From: Scatophagus argus
Taxonomy: Eukaryota > Chordata > Actinopteri > Scatophagidae
Assembly: GCF_020382885.2 (NCBI RefSeq)
Contig: NC_058516.1
Location: 7,231,426-7,295,425 of the forward strand
DNA length: 64,000 nucleotides
Direction of reading: 5' to 3'
Positions 1 to 12,200 of this stretch are shown here, one piece after another. The notes under the pieces are model-generated. The model ran no database searches and was not told the DNA's origin. It was given only the letters and a program-made list of their open reading frames with translations. The translations under genes and the position numbers were made by a program. Position 1 is the stretch's first letter; every line of letters starts with the position of its first letter.

Positions 1-48
1 CACTTGATCTGGTTTTGTATCAACCAGTCCTTACAGTCATGCCCGTAC

Positions 49-3000
49 CTCCCATATTAATTGGTCCACGAGGGCCCAGCTCACCCACTCTCATTTCCTG
101 TTCTCTCTGCAAGAAGTGAAGAAGAGCCTTCAGAACAAAACTGAACTAAAGTACAAATATTCAAGGGATAGCCTACTGTAAAAAACAAAAAACAAAGCCT
201 TACACTGTAGAAGTATTAATTTTTCTACACAAAACTGAAGACAGCGACTTCAGTTGCCTGTGGCTCTTATGGAATGCAGTTGTTCTTAATACGGATGGAA
301 ACTGTATACTTTAAGATTCAATGCCTTCTTGCCTCTACTTAAATTATGGCAAAGCAAAACATGTTCTCTTCTGCTGGTCTGTGGAGTTACAGGTCACAGA
401 CATGCTTACTGAAACCACAGGGCAACTCTAGCCTACATCAACTGTGAGTAGATAAGCCACATTAAATGGGCTTTAGGCTATTTTATTCACATGTGCTTTT
501 GGCCTGTTTGAGTTTAAAAGCATTTTTTTTGTCAGCTTCTAGACACACAAATTAGAAGTACAACATATTCACTATACTCACTCATTCACACAGGGCCCTG
601 ACACACCAAGTAGACAGAAATTTGCAACTAAGACCTCACACTCACACAGCAAAGGCTACAGCATGTATGGAGTACAGTCTTCCCCATCTAGAACTGCAAT
701 GATAAGACGATCAAAAGAAAATTAGTGGCCAAATTGCTTTGCTCCAGCCTCTCACATATAAGGATTTGTGGCTTTACTTTGTCATTTGGGAGTTCTAATG
801 AGGAGTCGTTGGGTTTTGTACTGTCGATTGGACAAAAACAGTAAAGCGAAGATATCACTGTGGATTCTGGGAAGTTGTGATGAACACTTTTGACATTTTA
901 TGGTTTAAACGGTAAAATTGCTTAATTGTACGTAATCGGATGACTGACAATAAAAGTCATCTTTAGTTGCAGCCTGATCCCCAGCATTCCACTGTTTAAA
1001 CAGTCCTTATCCACTACATAAACAGTACGAATCAGAACGGTAATGCTTTGCTTTGCACTGGTACTGCCAGCCCAAGGGCTTCGTGTTTGATGGAGGAAAA
1101 GCCGAATGCAAAAGGAAAAGATGAACCAGACCAAACTCGCGACTCCTTTTGATGCAAATTCAACATCTGTTAATAAACGCAGATGATGCACTTGATGGTG
1201 CTGGACATAACACTGCTACTGAGTGACCAGTCTGACAGTGTCAACTTGGTGTGTCAGGGTCCAAACACACAAAACCGCAGACGCTCCGTTATCTGTAAAT
1301 TCATAAATAATCTCACGACACTCTCAGGGATACACTTGATTCGCACACAAACTCAGCATCAACTCACCATAATGAGCAAACATATATTATCATTTATGTA
1401 TGCATTATGTTGACATTCACATGCCTGTAAAAGTATTTACGCTCACATACATCACGATCAGGTGACTGACCCATGGTCAGGTATGCAAGTTTAACTGAGT
1501 GACAAAGCTGCACAGCAATGGTAGATTTTGCCCCCCCCACACACCAAACTTCAAGAAAAGTGCGAGGGAAAATGTCAAATTACTGCAAATACTGTGATGT
1601 TCAACATTTCTATTCTTTATGTACTCACCTGTTCAAAGGCCAACATGTTGTACTTATCAGAAGGAAAATGGTAAAATGAACATGCTGAAAATACAATGCA
1701 GCTACTTTAAGCACTAGATGGCAGCACAAAGGATTTATGTTCTGGGGGGGTCGTCTCTCTTCAACAATATCCTCTAGGAAAGCAAAACCACAAACTAACA
1801 CCAGAGAGAGTAATTTAGCTCTTGAGTGAAACAGTTATGAGTAACATGAAGGAGTCTAACATCCCATAGTTTATTATGTGTAGAGAATGGAACAAACAAA
1901 AAACAAAACAAAAAAAGGAAACATCAATGTAAATTAAATTACACACCTTTCAAGTCCTAAAGAAAACCAGTCTGGAGGTCAGACTATTTCTGTTAGAGAG
2001 GTTTAGGGTTATCTGAACTCATTAGTAAGGTCTTCCATAATATCAATGCACAACAACATCATGACAACATGCATGGCCCCCACCCACACACACAAACACA
2101 CACTCATTAAACAGAAATCAAATTTTTGGTAAATCCTACTGAAAACTACCAGTACATGTGCTCCCTGACGAGACTAATTGTGGGAATTATTTGACATACA
2201 AGTTATAAGTCACTGCGCTGCATGAATCTTGTAGCAGTCACTTCTGCATCGCTAACCACAGCAGAAACACAGAGAGGACGCACAGAAAGAAAAGGAAACA
2301 GAAACCAAGCAGTATTATCAAAATAAAATAAAGGGATGGATATTTTAGAGTTGTTTTTGGCATTATGAAGAGCCTAGCAAAGGGTTCCCATTGTTCTGGC
2401 AGCCAACCAGGTTCATACAGGGATAAAAAACATACTGGGATCTGAGGTCAGCATCAGTGCTAGGGCTGTCTCATAGTTTGACACCATGAACCACAGTATT
2501 ATAGTCGTGTGTTGCCAAGTCAGCCTGAACGCAATGATCAAAATACAGGAAGGTCATCACAAATAATCAAAAAGGTGGAAAACATTGCCTCTAAACTTCC
2601 TCTAAACTAAGGAAAGCTGCTACAAGAGTATGAGGAACTAAGCAAACTAAGGGATCCCTGTAACCCAACTAAGGTGCCGGAACAAACCCAAGAAATTCAA
2701 AACAAAGGAAAAGTGAAACTAGTTACTTTAATTTTTTTTTTCTTTCTATTTTTAAAAACATTTCCTGCAAATCATTCTTATGGCACTATATGTTGTTGTA
2801 GTTTCGTATGTTGCTAAATAATTCCGTTTTAAGTCTACCGACTGTATATAAACAAAATCAATCAGATGGTAAACTGGTGGAAAAAATAAAACAATCTACA
2901 TCTGATGAGGCAACTACACTCATCACGTATTCCTACGTCACATATTTCTACTTTATTTTGATCTTTCGTATGTGAATTGAAAAGTATGCTGAGGTGTTGC

Positions 3001-6000
3001 TCAAAGCTGAGAGAAAGGTTGTTTTATAGCACATATTTACAGTAGTATTTTACATCTGCGTTCACAGCACTTTCTGATTGGCTACATGTCATGAGTACCG
3101 GCCTATCACAACAGGCTACTGCAATAATTGTACTTCAGAGTAAAACATAGAACGCATCCGTCTTATTTTCACTGGAATTCCACATCAATATTTATGGTAT
3201 TATTTTAAAAATGAACAAAAGCTGAAAAACCATTTCACACTGATGGTTAAACTTTGCAAATAATCTGCCGTTCACATGTGTGACGAACAGCGGAGATCGG
3301 TTCGTATTGGTCGAGGATGAACTACGTCCTGTTGCACCACTGAGCGCAGATGTTTGTAAAATATTATAATCAAAAGTGCAAATATAATTGTACAAGCTTC
3401 TGTGAGTTTTTAGTTATGTCTGACTGCATTTATGTCCTCTCGTACTCACATTGTCCAGGTAGTTTGGTTTGAAGCCGTCTGGGTGGCGCCTGAGGTCCTC
3501 CTGTTCTCTGTGTCTCATCATCTCCTCCTCCCTCCTCCTCCTCTCTTCTTCATGCCTACAAAGAGCAAAGAGAAATTCGTCTTCAAGCGGGATAGTCTTC
3601 AATAAAAATCATATCAAATCAATAATGCAAAAAAACAAAACACAAAAGCATAACAAAGTAAAATCCCTGTGCAGTCAGAACTCCATGACAAAAGGAGTTT
3701 AAAAATAATCAATCTGTGCCTGAAATAAATTTAAATTACAGGATTTAGCAGCAAAACAATATATGTGAAGCAGACTCTCAACAGTTGTCTCACTTACCTC
3801 ATCTCTATCTGCTTTCGTCTCTGCAGCTCCTGGTTGCGGAGCTCCTCCAGTCTCCTCAGCTCCTCCTGGCGTCTCATTAGATCTGAGGGAGGGGGCAGGC
3901 AAGGAGAAAGGCAACATCAATAAGCGGAAGGATTGAGGACAGATAGAAATCAATATGATCATTCTCTTATCACCAAATTTTCACAAGCAACAGTTTAAGC
4001 AATAAAAAAAACGGAAGGAAAAAACAATTTAAATGAGACAAAAAAAAACCAAAACAAAACCTACAGTGCCCACCTTGTCTCATTAACATGAGTTGATGTT
4101 CATGCTTGGCCGACTCCAGTTCAGCCTGCAGTTTCTCTTTGGCCTCTTTAATGTTCTTGTCCACCTGCTCCCTTTGCTGCTTCTCCATCTCGTGAAGAGC
4201 TTTCCAGCGACATGCGTATTCAAACTCAAATGTGCCGGGCTGAGCAAAATGTGGTGGCTGCTCTCGCTCTCTGGGGGGTGGGTAAACGCAACTTGTGACT
4301 TCAGTGGCAGACTGAGCATGGTGGAGTTTAAAACTTTCAAAAAACACCCCTTACTTATGGTACTTTGGAATCTTCTGCAGCAGTTTTTCAGCAAGTCCAT
4401 CCTCATCATCAATATGTTCTGAAGGCTCCACAATGGCTGGACAAGGTGTGCTGAAAAATGGGAAAACACCACTTTATTAAAACCTGACAAGGCAATAAAG
4501 CGATTGTCAGTCATGCATTTGAGCAACTGAAAATAAAACCACCTTTCTTGAATGGTTATTTCATTCTAAATATGCCTTTTTAATTTTGGAGCAAAATACT
4601 CCTTTAAGTTTGGACGCAGAGGCTTCACACTCATGTAACCCCTGCAAGTAGGGCTCAAAAGGGCACGCGATCTCGCAATGCATTGTGTGCTGCGGTCGCC
4701 ATTTTGCAGGCAAAAGTATTTTTATTTACATCCCTTCGCATTAGACATGGTGCTGCGAGAGAGTGTTACCCCACGAAAATGGACCGTATCGAGACAAGCT
4801 GGACCCTGTTCCAAAGGCTCTGTACCTCGAAAAAATTGGTAATTGGTGCAATCGATCCACATGAGCATGTGCAGTGATATTTACCTGGGTTTACACATTG
4901 TATTTTCATTTGTAGTTATTTATCTGTTGGCACCTTATTTGCACTGTTACTGGAACTTCAACAGTCACTGCACTACACAAATGTTTGTAATAAACTGAAT
5001 CGACTTTAAAACAAGTGTTCAGACATTACTGCTTAAGTAAATGTCATGATCTCACAGAGGACTTGTGATGGCTCAAATAAAGTATTTGGAATATAGTTTC
5101 ATATATTGCCACTGAACTACAATATTTACCATCACCATCAGGCATAGTTTTATTAACTTTCTTTGTAAAGTGTAGGCACATTTTCCTGAGCCTGACATAT
5201 CAATGACATGTTAAAGATAAATAGAAATAAGCAGAGGACGATAGCCAGCCATTCATTTTATTTTCAGAAAAACACGCCAACATGTGTCAGGTGATTGCGT
5301 TGACAGTGATGTTTGGTCGTCTCACGGCTGCTACCCAGGCCATCCGCCGTCTCCTTGTTAGCTCACAGATCCGAGGTCCTTGGCTTTGCTTCCACGTTGG
5401 CAATGAGAAAAATCTCACCCCATGTTTTTTTTTCGTTTTGCCGAAGTGCAAATCATGTCATCAATCAATCATGTGAACGACTGTGGCAGTTAACGCCACA
5501 GCACGTTTGCACCATGCTTTAACTTGTTAAAACAAAACAACAGAACACAAGGGCAGCGTCACGCAAGCAGCCGGCGTAAACACACTTTTCAGTTGCCCAC
5601 AAAGCCCACAACACTCCACTACGTCACACTTTCGAGCCCTGTTCTCCACATTCACTGCTCCAAACCACCTCATCCCCACACTCCTTACGTGGTCAGCAGC
5701 AGTGCTCCCTCCGTGCAGCGCTCCAGGGCTTTACGTGCAGCTGCTTTGTTTGCAAACTCCACAATGCCCCTCCCAGTGGGACGGCCACGGTCGTCAGTCA
5801 CCACCACAGCACGCTCCACCGGTCCAAACTCAGAAAACGCCTGATGGAAGAAGGTGGTTTTTCACATTTAGTATCGCTGACAGCACAGAAATTAGAAATT
5901 CAACAGAGCAGCAGATACAGGAAGTAAAACTGTCTCAGTGTCTCAAGTTTCATCACAATTCATACACTTTACCTGCTCCAGGAGCTCATTTGTTACTGCA

Positions 6001-6790
6001 GGCAACAGGTTGCGCACTGTGAGAGCAGAACTGTGTGTAGCAAAGCGGACCCTGATTGGTCGATTATTCACCATGGTCCCATCCAGCTCGACTTTAGCGA
6101 TTTCTGCCAGTGTCCGAGTTTCCTGGAAGACAAGAGATGAAAAGGATAATAATAACCCACGGAGTTTAGGGCTGGTGAATACACCATATTATAACTATTG
6201 TCTTCAATTAAAGCTACTTGACTTGCACCAGGACCTTGCGGAAACATGCAACTGGAATGAGGAGTCAACCGTTAATTTGTGCTAATGCTAACATAGCAAC
6301 TAGCATCTCTCCGCAACACAATAGTTCGTTCACACACTTCCCATGTCCTACAAATACAATTTAGAGAAAAATGGAACATACAATTGCACAACTTTGTACA
6401 CACCAAGCGAATGAAGCCGAAACCCCGGTCTCTGTTGATGAAAACCTCGTTGATACTCCCGTATTTCGCAAACATGTTTTTGAACTCCTCCTCCGGGATA
6501 TCCAAGGGTAGGTTCCCAACAAAAAGTCGTGAGCGCTGGGTAAACGTCTTTTCACCGGGCTTTCGAAAACTTGTAATATCCAGAGTCATTTCTGCAGGGC
6601 ATTCTTGGCTTGCCTCCCCGGCTCCTTCCGTTTCTTCGGCTGCCGGGGACTGCTGCTGCTGCTGCGGAGGCGCTTGGTTGTCTTTGTTCGTCTCTGTCTG
6701 CTCCGGGACCGGGGAGTCGGTGTCGTGTTTCGCTGGTCGAGGCGAATCGTTACTTTGTGTGGCCGCTTGTTGCATATTTCGGTTAGCCAT
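49..6790 (-). CDS. pspc1: pspc1, paraspeckle component 1 (3' end outside window)
   Basis: Coding exons, read right to left: 6404-6790, 5973-6122, 5689-5840, 4355-4450, 4074-4270, 3798-3882, 3450-3555, 49-106. All introns are GT/AG and the phases join without a shift. The product is a DBHS-family nuclear RNA-binding protein: a glutamine/proline-rich N-terminus, RRM1 ([16 protein letters not shown] to GFGFIRL), RRM2 ([17 protein letters not shown], then the [10 protein letters not shown] exon), a NOPS segment ([15 protein letters not shown]) and a long charged coiled coil ([38 protein letters not shown]). FKPNYLDN followed by [19 protein letters not shown] separates PSPC1 from NONO and SFPQ. 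Family role: heterodimers with NONO/SFPQ in paraspeckles, transcription and splicing. The ATG at 6790 has a strong context (AAC before, G after); the in-frame extension upstream begins only with GTG. The exon ending at 49 stops in phase 1, so the C-terminal Gly/Pro-rich tail is missing here. Retaining the 3.3 kb last visible intron would add [11 protein letters not shown] and stop. Confidence 0.95.
107..3449 (-). other. pspc1 large 3' intron
   Basis: AT-rich intron of about 3.3 kb between the exon ending in LDN and the REQEMR exon. The donor is GTGAGT just below 3450 and the acceptor is TTGCAG just above 106. I see no coding exon in it; short open frames at 922-1413 and 3192-3395 have no splice or protein support. 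It holds a CTCF-like motif at 1711-1724 and short homopolymer runs. Confidence 0.75.
1711..1724 (+). promoter_or_regulatory. CTCF-like motif in pspc1 intron
   Basis: GCACTAGATGGCAG matches the degenerate CTCF core CCASYAGRKGGCRS at 13 of 14 positions. It is a motif match only; one such site in 64 kb could be chance. Confidence 0.3.
4451..5688 (-). other. pspc1 intron 3
   Basis: Intron between the RRM2 exon and the NOPS exon. Its right part contains the degraded repeat at 4590-5030. The remaining 5030-5688 holds no exon I can support; open frames at 5282-5522 are antisense noise over low-complexity T runs. Confidence 0.7.
4590..5030 (+). mobile_element. degraded dispersed repeat in pspc1 intron 3
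   Basis: The stretch carries pieces of a recognisable transposon-borne protein phrase in two different frames: [17 protein letters not shown] in one and IGAIDPHEH in the next, separated by a frame change and stops. This resembles the YLxK(I/L)-IGxxDPYE phrase found in multicopy fish proteins related to THAP/YqaJ-type elements; that family name is from memory and uncertain. The orientation is opposite to pspc1. It is a dead fragment with no intact ORF, and its boundaries are approximate. Confidence 0.35.
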
Positions 6791-6839
6791 GTTCAGGAAA
6801 AACACTTTGTGTAATGGCACTCTAACCGCACCAGCATGG

Positions 6840-6960
6840 AAGAAAACGCGTTCGATTCAACACTGATTGAATACACCTGCTGAATTTCAAAGATGGCGTC
6901 GGCTGCGCGCGCACCTTTTTTTTTTCCCGGATTCAGGGACGTAATCAGATAAACTGGACA
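6840..6960 (-). promoter_or_regulatory. pspc1 promoter / 5' UTR with YY1-like site
   Basis: A CpG-rich stretch lies 50-170 bases upstream of the pspc1 ATG, including GGCTGCGCGCGC. AAAGATGGCGTC at 6889-6900 is close to the YY1 core AAnATGGCG, a motif common near vertebrate transcription starts. The motif is written on the plus strand, opposite to pspc1. The exact start site cannot be placed. Confidence 0.4.
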
Positions 6961-7014
6961 CCAGCCGGGATCTTTGTGACCCTATTCCAACTGTTCATCC
7001 AACCACAGACGTAA

Positions 7015-7510
7015 TTGTGTGTGGGGGGGGGTGGGGTGGCGCACAGGGGACATGTCCCCTGCACTTTTTCAAAAGGTCGTTTTGGCCCCCTGTACCCCCT
7101 GTACCGTCCAAAAACAATGTTAAACTATAGTAAACAGAGACTGGTCGCTGCACTACACACTAGGCACTAGGACCACGCGGAAAACGGCGTCGGCCTGTTT
7201 GTTTCCTGTAGTTTTGACCGCCCACAAGCTCCTCGATTGGCTCTGCCGTTTCTCGTGTGATTGGCCGTCCCCGCTGTCACTCCACCTGGCTTGCACACCG
7301 GTCTGCTCGTCTGCCGTCAGGAGTCCAGGTTAATCTGCTACTGTAAATTGGGTGTTCTGCCTGGCCTGGGTCACGTCAGCTGGAAGGATTATAATATCAG
7401 AGGTTTCATTTCCATTAACGTTAACGTTTGTTAACGCAATTAGGCGCAGCCAGGATACAAAAAAAAAGAAAAGTGGACATAAGAGATTTCTTTAGAAGTC
7501 AAAGTGTAAG
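7015..7510 (+). mobile_element. 5' remnant of a hAT-like DNA transposon
   Basis: Begins near a run of G followed by a GGGGACATGTCCCCTGCAC phrase, which I associate with fish DNA transposons. It includes a CpG-richer part and ends in a short basic reading frame at 7465-7508 that gives IQKKRKVDIRDFFRSQS. A KKRKxDIRxFF start is typical of transposase-derived (hAT/ZMYM-like) fish proteins. The frame stops soon after and no transposase body follows. Both the family and the ends are tentative. Confidence 0.4.
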
Positions 7511-8754
7511 TTACACAAAGAAATGCGCTATAATTTGAAGACTATGACTCCAGGAAGATGTCTAACAGGCAAACCGCAGTGCATTGCATCGAGAGCCACA
7601 GTGTATCTTCACTTCTCCTTCCCCTTTAAAACACACACTCTGCCACTCACTGAATTATTACAGTTTGCACAGTGGGCTCCAATGTACCCTTCAAACATCC
7701 TAAGTCGTACATGAACTAAGGAGGAGATCTGTTACTGCCCTCATCTTTCATTTCCAACATGAACATATATTTTGACTGATCCCATATGTCTTTTGCTGTC
7801 CATTTTTGTCATGTGATCTGAGTGCAGGTTCTTGAGGTGCTGCTGAAAGCTTTTTCCATGACAGACCAGCCATCTGTCCAGATACTATAGCACATCTGTG
7901 TGCACAGGCTATTTAAATTCCTCTGTTTGACAGAGGCCTGAAGGGTTGCTGTCTTCTTTCTTGCCTTCCTGTCAGGGATCTCATATCCAGACAGGTCAGA
8001 GGGCTGCTGCCTGTCACTGATGAGTCTACATATGAGTCTGTCCACACAGACTGCATACCATATGCTTCACTCAAGGAATGGGAATAAGCAAGCAGTTTTG
8101 TAGGGCATGCAAAGTTTCAGCGGGTCTTATTGTAATTTGCCTGCATAAATAATGAATGCTCATTATAGTGCAGCGAAGATTTGCCGTTTGATCTCTTTTG
8201 ATCCGGAGCCCTCGGGCATTAATTTTACATATAAGACACTGATGTTAGTCCTAATTAAGTTTATGTTGGTGAAATATGTATTGGTTGCACACTGCACTGA
8301 TGGCTGTAAATAAGGTGAGAGACTCAGTCGAGCAGTGCAGCATAAAGCAGTGCATTATCTGTCTGCTGACCAGGAACTTTTGTGTTTTTATGTCATATCT
8401 CATTTGAATATTAAAAATTGACTTATGTGCATTACAGTAGTTTTACACAGACTCAAGTCAATCTTGTCAGAGTGAAAAACGCTGTCAGGTCATTTCAAAG
8501 TGTTATATTATTGTAGAATATTCTTTGATTTTTATATTGCTTTATATCGTATGTTTTTTAAGTAAAAAGCCAACTTTGTAGAGTAGAGGACTGACCTTTA
8601 AACTGACAATCAGTGCTACACAAACACCATAGTTTACCTGTTTTATTTTTTTTTACTTAATTTAAAGCGCTGGTTGTCATCATCACGTATTACTCTTTTA
8701 AGTAAATGTGGCTGAGGTATTTGGATTAATTTAGCAACCAATTCATTAATTAAA
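7511..8754. other. intergenic DNA between pspc1 and lypd6
   Basis: No supported gene. The minus ORF at 7809-8045 (78 codons) has no recognisable domain and no splice context. The segment from about 8500 is AT-rich and may belong to the repeat that follows. Confidence 0.6.
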
Positions 8755-9062
8755 AGGAATATCTCAGGGTAGAAAATGTATTTGAAGTAGCAAAGGTAAA
8801 AAGTACCCACTATGCAGAATGACCCATTTCCGAATCATATGACAGGATTATAATTATTGATGCATTCACGTGTTTATCACTTCGATGTAAAGACGGAACT
8901 ACTTACATATGCCAATTAAAACGTTCTGGTGTATTATTAGGTTAAACTACTTAGAAGTATAACGTAACTAAAAGTATTAAGCAGCAAAAACAGTAGTAGC
9001 ACTTTCGTACCTAATTTAAGTATAATGTACACTTGAGTATTTCTACCCAGTTCCATTCCACT
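8755..9062 (+). mobile_element. MITE-like percomorph dispersed repeat
   Basis: Contains phrases such as AAAAAGTACCCACTATGCAG, GATGCATTCACGTGTTTATC and an end with GTACACTTGAGTATTTCTAC followed by TTCCATTCCAC. I recognise these as diverged forms of a very abundant non-autonomous fish repeat whose end normally reads like TACTTGAGTAAATGTACTTAGTTAC. It stops immediately left of the lypd6 CpG-rich first exon. A small inverted fragment of the same end (GGAATGTAACTAAGTAC) recurs near 9722. Confidence 0.55.
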
Positions 9063-9267
9063 TGACTGACGGGCTCCACAGTCGGTGGTCCAGCGGCAGC
9101 GTTGCTGATGGGAGCAGCAGTGACGCGTCGGTGACGCTGCAGCACCCGCCTCCCTCAGTCGGAGCTGCACAGGACCGTTTGAGTTTTCCTCTGCGGACGG
9201 TCGGGCTGCGAGTCTCCTGCGGGCTGATCGAGAGGGGGGAGATAAAAAACAAAACAAAACAAATCGG
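9060..9267 (+). promoter_or_regulatory. lypd6: lypd6 CpG-rich promoter / non-coding exon 1
   Basis: About 200 bases with roughly twenty CpGs in otherwise CpG-poor DNA, ending in a consensus donor (ATCGG then GTAAGT at 9268). This is the best candidate for the 5' UTR exon of lypd6, joining the acceptor at 14365. A short upstream ORF of eight codons starts at 9108 if transcription begins left of it. The transcription start is not determined. Confidence 0.55.
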
Positions 9268-12200
9268 GTAAGTTGTCTCAGACAGTAGCTACTGCACATG
9301 TGGACGTATTCAGGTTAAAGTCGGTGTGAATGCGAGCGAGCCGTAACGACGCTTATTTAGCACTAATTAAGGATGTGTCTGTCTCCATGTGTCTGTTCTC
9401 CAGGTCAGTGCTGTGACACTGTCTGAGACAGATGAGGCTTTTAATGACACGTGTTTACAGTGCTCTGATAGTCCCAGAAATAGGCTTTTGAATTATTAAT
9501 GCTGTTTCAGTCAATGTGCAGTGGCTGAGATTTGATCTTTAATCTTATGCACGCTGACACAAGTGTGTATTTCTCTTGTAATGTCATCTAATTGAAGCCT
9601 ACTGTATCTAAACACTTGTTTCCATGTATGCAGTTGGAGTTATTTACACTGTGCATTAATTATAACCGTGGTGTCCGTGAAGGCTTATTCACGGTGTTGT
9701 AGCCTACATGGTGGTCGACTTGGAATGTAACTAAGTACAGTTTATAAGTCTGGTTTGAAGTTGTCATGCTGAAGTCAGTTCATATACAAAATCAGAGTGT
9801 GGTTTCAGGTTAACAAAAAACTTCACCTTTAGGCATATATATACGAGTTTATTAAGAGCCACTGTTCTGCTGGGACCTTTTCCATCTGTATAAAATAAGA
9901 CGGCATAAAAAGAAGGCATTTTATGACATGCCAGCTCAGCGAGGACCTCATAAAAATCTTACAGGCATGAAGTGACTCAGTAAACCCATTTAGAGATGCA
10001 GACTGTGTATTTGTGTGCACGGCTGGAGGCTGAACCCAACCAGTTAACACCTAAAATATACGTCCAGTTAAATGTTTGAGTTGTGATACTCTGTGCTTTG
10101 GTGCATCAGTCATCAGTGAAGTGTAAAACAGCTTAAGACACAAGAATTCAGCAGCACTTTCTCCAGTGCAGTCATGTATCTCTGACTGAAAGACATTAGC
10201 AGCGGTGTAACACAAGTTAAGCCCCTGCCATATGTGTCTGCTCGACAGAACTGAGCTGCTGGATATCGGCTGAACTTCAAAGGCAATCCTGGTGGCCTAA
10301 ATCTTAATAGAGTACTCTTTTCACACACATGACCAGCGTGGAGAAATTATCTTTCATCTAAGGAACCAAATAGTTCAAATTTGTTATTTATTTTGCCACC
10401 TACAACGGCTTAGATCAGTTTCTGTTCATTCAAGAGATGTTTTTTTAACATTCAGTTTTGCTTTGTCGGTTGGGCCTAACCAAGCAGATTTTCTCCTAAA
10501 GCTGTCTGTGTTGTTTTACCGTACACTATGTGATGCATTCAAGTCAATGAATGGGTCTGAACAACTGCAGAGACCTCGGGCTATTTTAACCATTTCTGTT
10601 TCTCTTTCTGGTCCATCAGTAATCCTGCCTTTATGTGTTCCTCATCCTGCTCCTTACAACGCCAGACTTTCGAAGTCGTAAACCTGAGTGCACGTTTCAG
10701 TTAAAAAAAAATTATAAGCCAGTAGAGCTTTAAAACTAAAGCTACTTTTCCGCAGGAGCAGAATGACTGAGGCAAAATGCACGCACGGCATGAAACAAGT
10801 CTAAACAAGCCACACCGTCCAAGACAAAAACATTTACCGGTAGTTACATTGCAGATTTTGATAAAGACGACTTTCCAATATTTAGTGTTTTGAGTCATTA
10901 ATATAAAAATTTGATAAATCTGACAGTACTTGAAGGCAGCACAGCACTGCCTGCAGACAGAAGGTGAAAATGCATGGCGACGTGTGAAAAATGTGCTCTC
11001 ACTTGTGAAAATTAATCTTTACTTTCACCTTTCACATATGCAAGCTTGGTGAGTCCTGTCATTAATTCAGGTGTATTTTTTTAAAAGAAAAACACAACTT
11101 AGCTCTGAACGTTCGTTGAGTGATTTACGACACTGGATTCAGCGGATAAACCTCTGGTATGAAGAGGTCACTGGCAGGGTCATGAGTCAAACAGTATTTT
11201 AAATATAATTCTTGAGCTTTTGTCCTTCTTTTCTGGGTAAAAACACACAGGACAAAATGCCTGAAACTACAGTACAGAACTACTTTTTGGGTACTACTGT
11301 AACAGTAACATGTGCAAAACACTGTGGACGTGTCCTACGGCACATCACCAATAATATCAGTGAGAAGCTGCACAGTTCATCATCTCTCACACTCACACTC
11401 TGCATACTTGATCCCCAGTTGTCAGGGGAGACCCTCCTTCAGATTCTTTCAGCCCTGCGTGGCCTTCTAACTGGGACCCGAAGGAGTTGGTCGGTGCCGA
11501 TTGAACCCTGAGTCATATAAACCCTCTCCATCCCTCTCCAGTAGTAACAGGGAGCCATTGTCGCTAATCCCCCACTCCTGCCTCTCAGACTGAACACAAA
11601 TTTTACTCCGTGCATCCATCAGACAGCTCAAAGTTGGAGAGCTAATCTCAAGTTTTCCTTTCAGCGCGCAGCATATCATTATGAGCTGTACTGTAGCACT
11701 GGTGCTCTAATGAATGCAAGCCCATGGACCGAAAGACCCCTCTGAGTCATTTCAAGTAATACTCTATCATTTAATTAGTCCAGTCTGTAATGCGGTGTAG
11801 TCAGTTTCTCTCATGGTCCAAAGACATGCAGATATAAAGAGGAGGCTCCAGTTATATCAATAATACAATATTAAAAGTTAGCATGTGAAATTCAGTGAGA
11901 GCTTTCTATGAGCGAAAAATTATTACAGAAGAAGAAGACTGTGAAATGTCTTGTTTTGTCAAAGTCAGGGTCCAAAATGCAAAACATATTCAGTTTCATA
12001 TCAACATAACACTATATAGTCATGTTTGAGAAGCAGGAACCAGTGAAAACACGGCACTTCTGCGTTAAAAATGACACGGGCGATTAATATGAATCGACTG
12101 ATTACTCAGTGAATAACTGTATCAAGCGTCCAAAGTGATTTTGTTCTGATATGTTGTGTAGCATGTAAATTTCTTCATAGTACGCTGCCAACATGTTCAG

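Noticed and set aside
4083..4526. 147-codon minus ORF overlapping pspc1 exons
   Set aside because: It is a shadow frame across two pspc1 exons and the intron between them; the spliced frame gives the real DBHS protein.
6791..6820. N-terminal extension PLHKVFFLN upstream of the pspc1 ATG
   Set aside because: The frame is open but has no ATG, only a GTG; the ATG at 6790 has a strong Kozak context.
6384..6866. 160-codon plus ORF opposite pspc1 exon 1
   Set aside because: Antisense shadow of the glutamine/proline-rich first exon; the Leu/Cys runs come from the CAG/CTG repeat.
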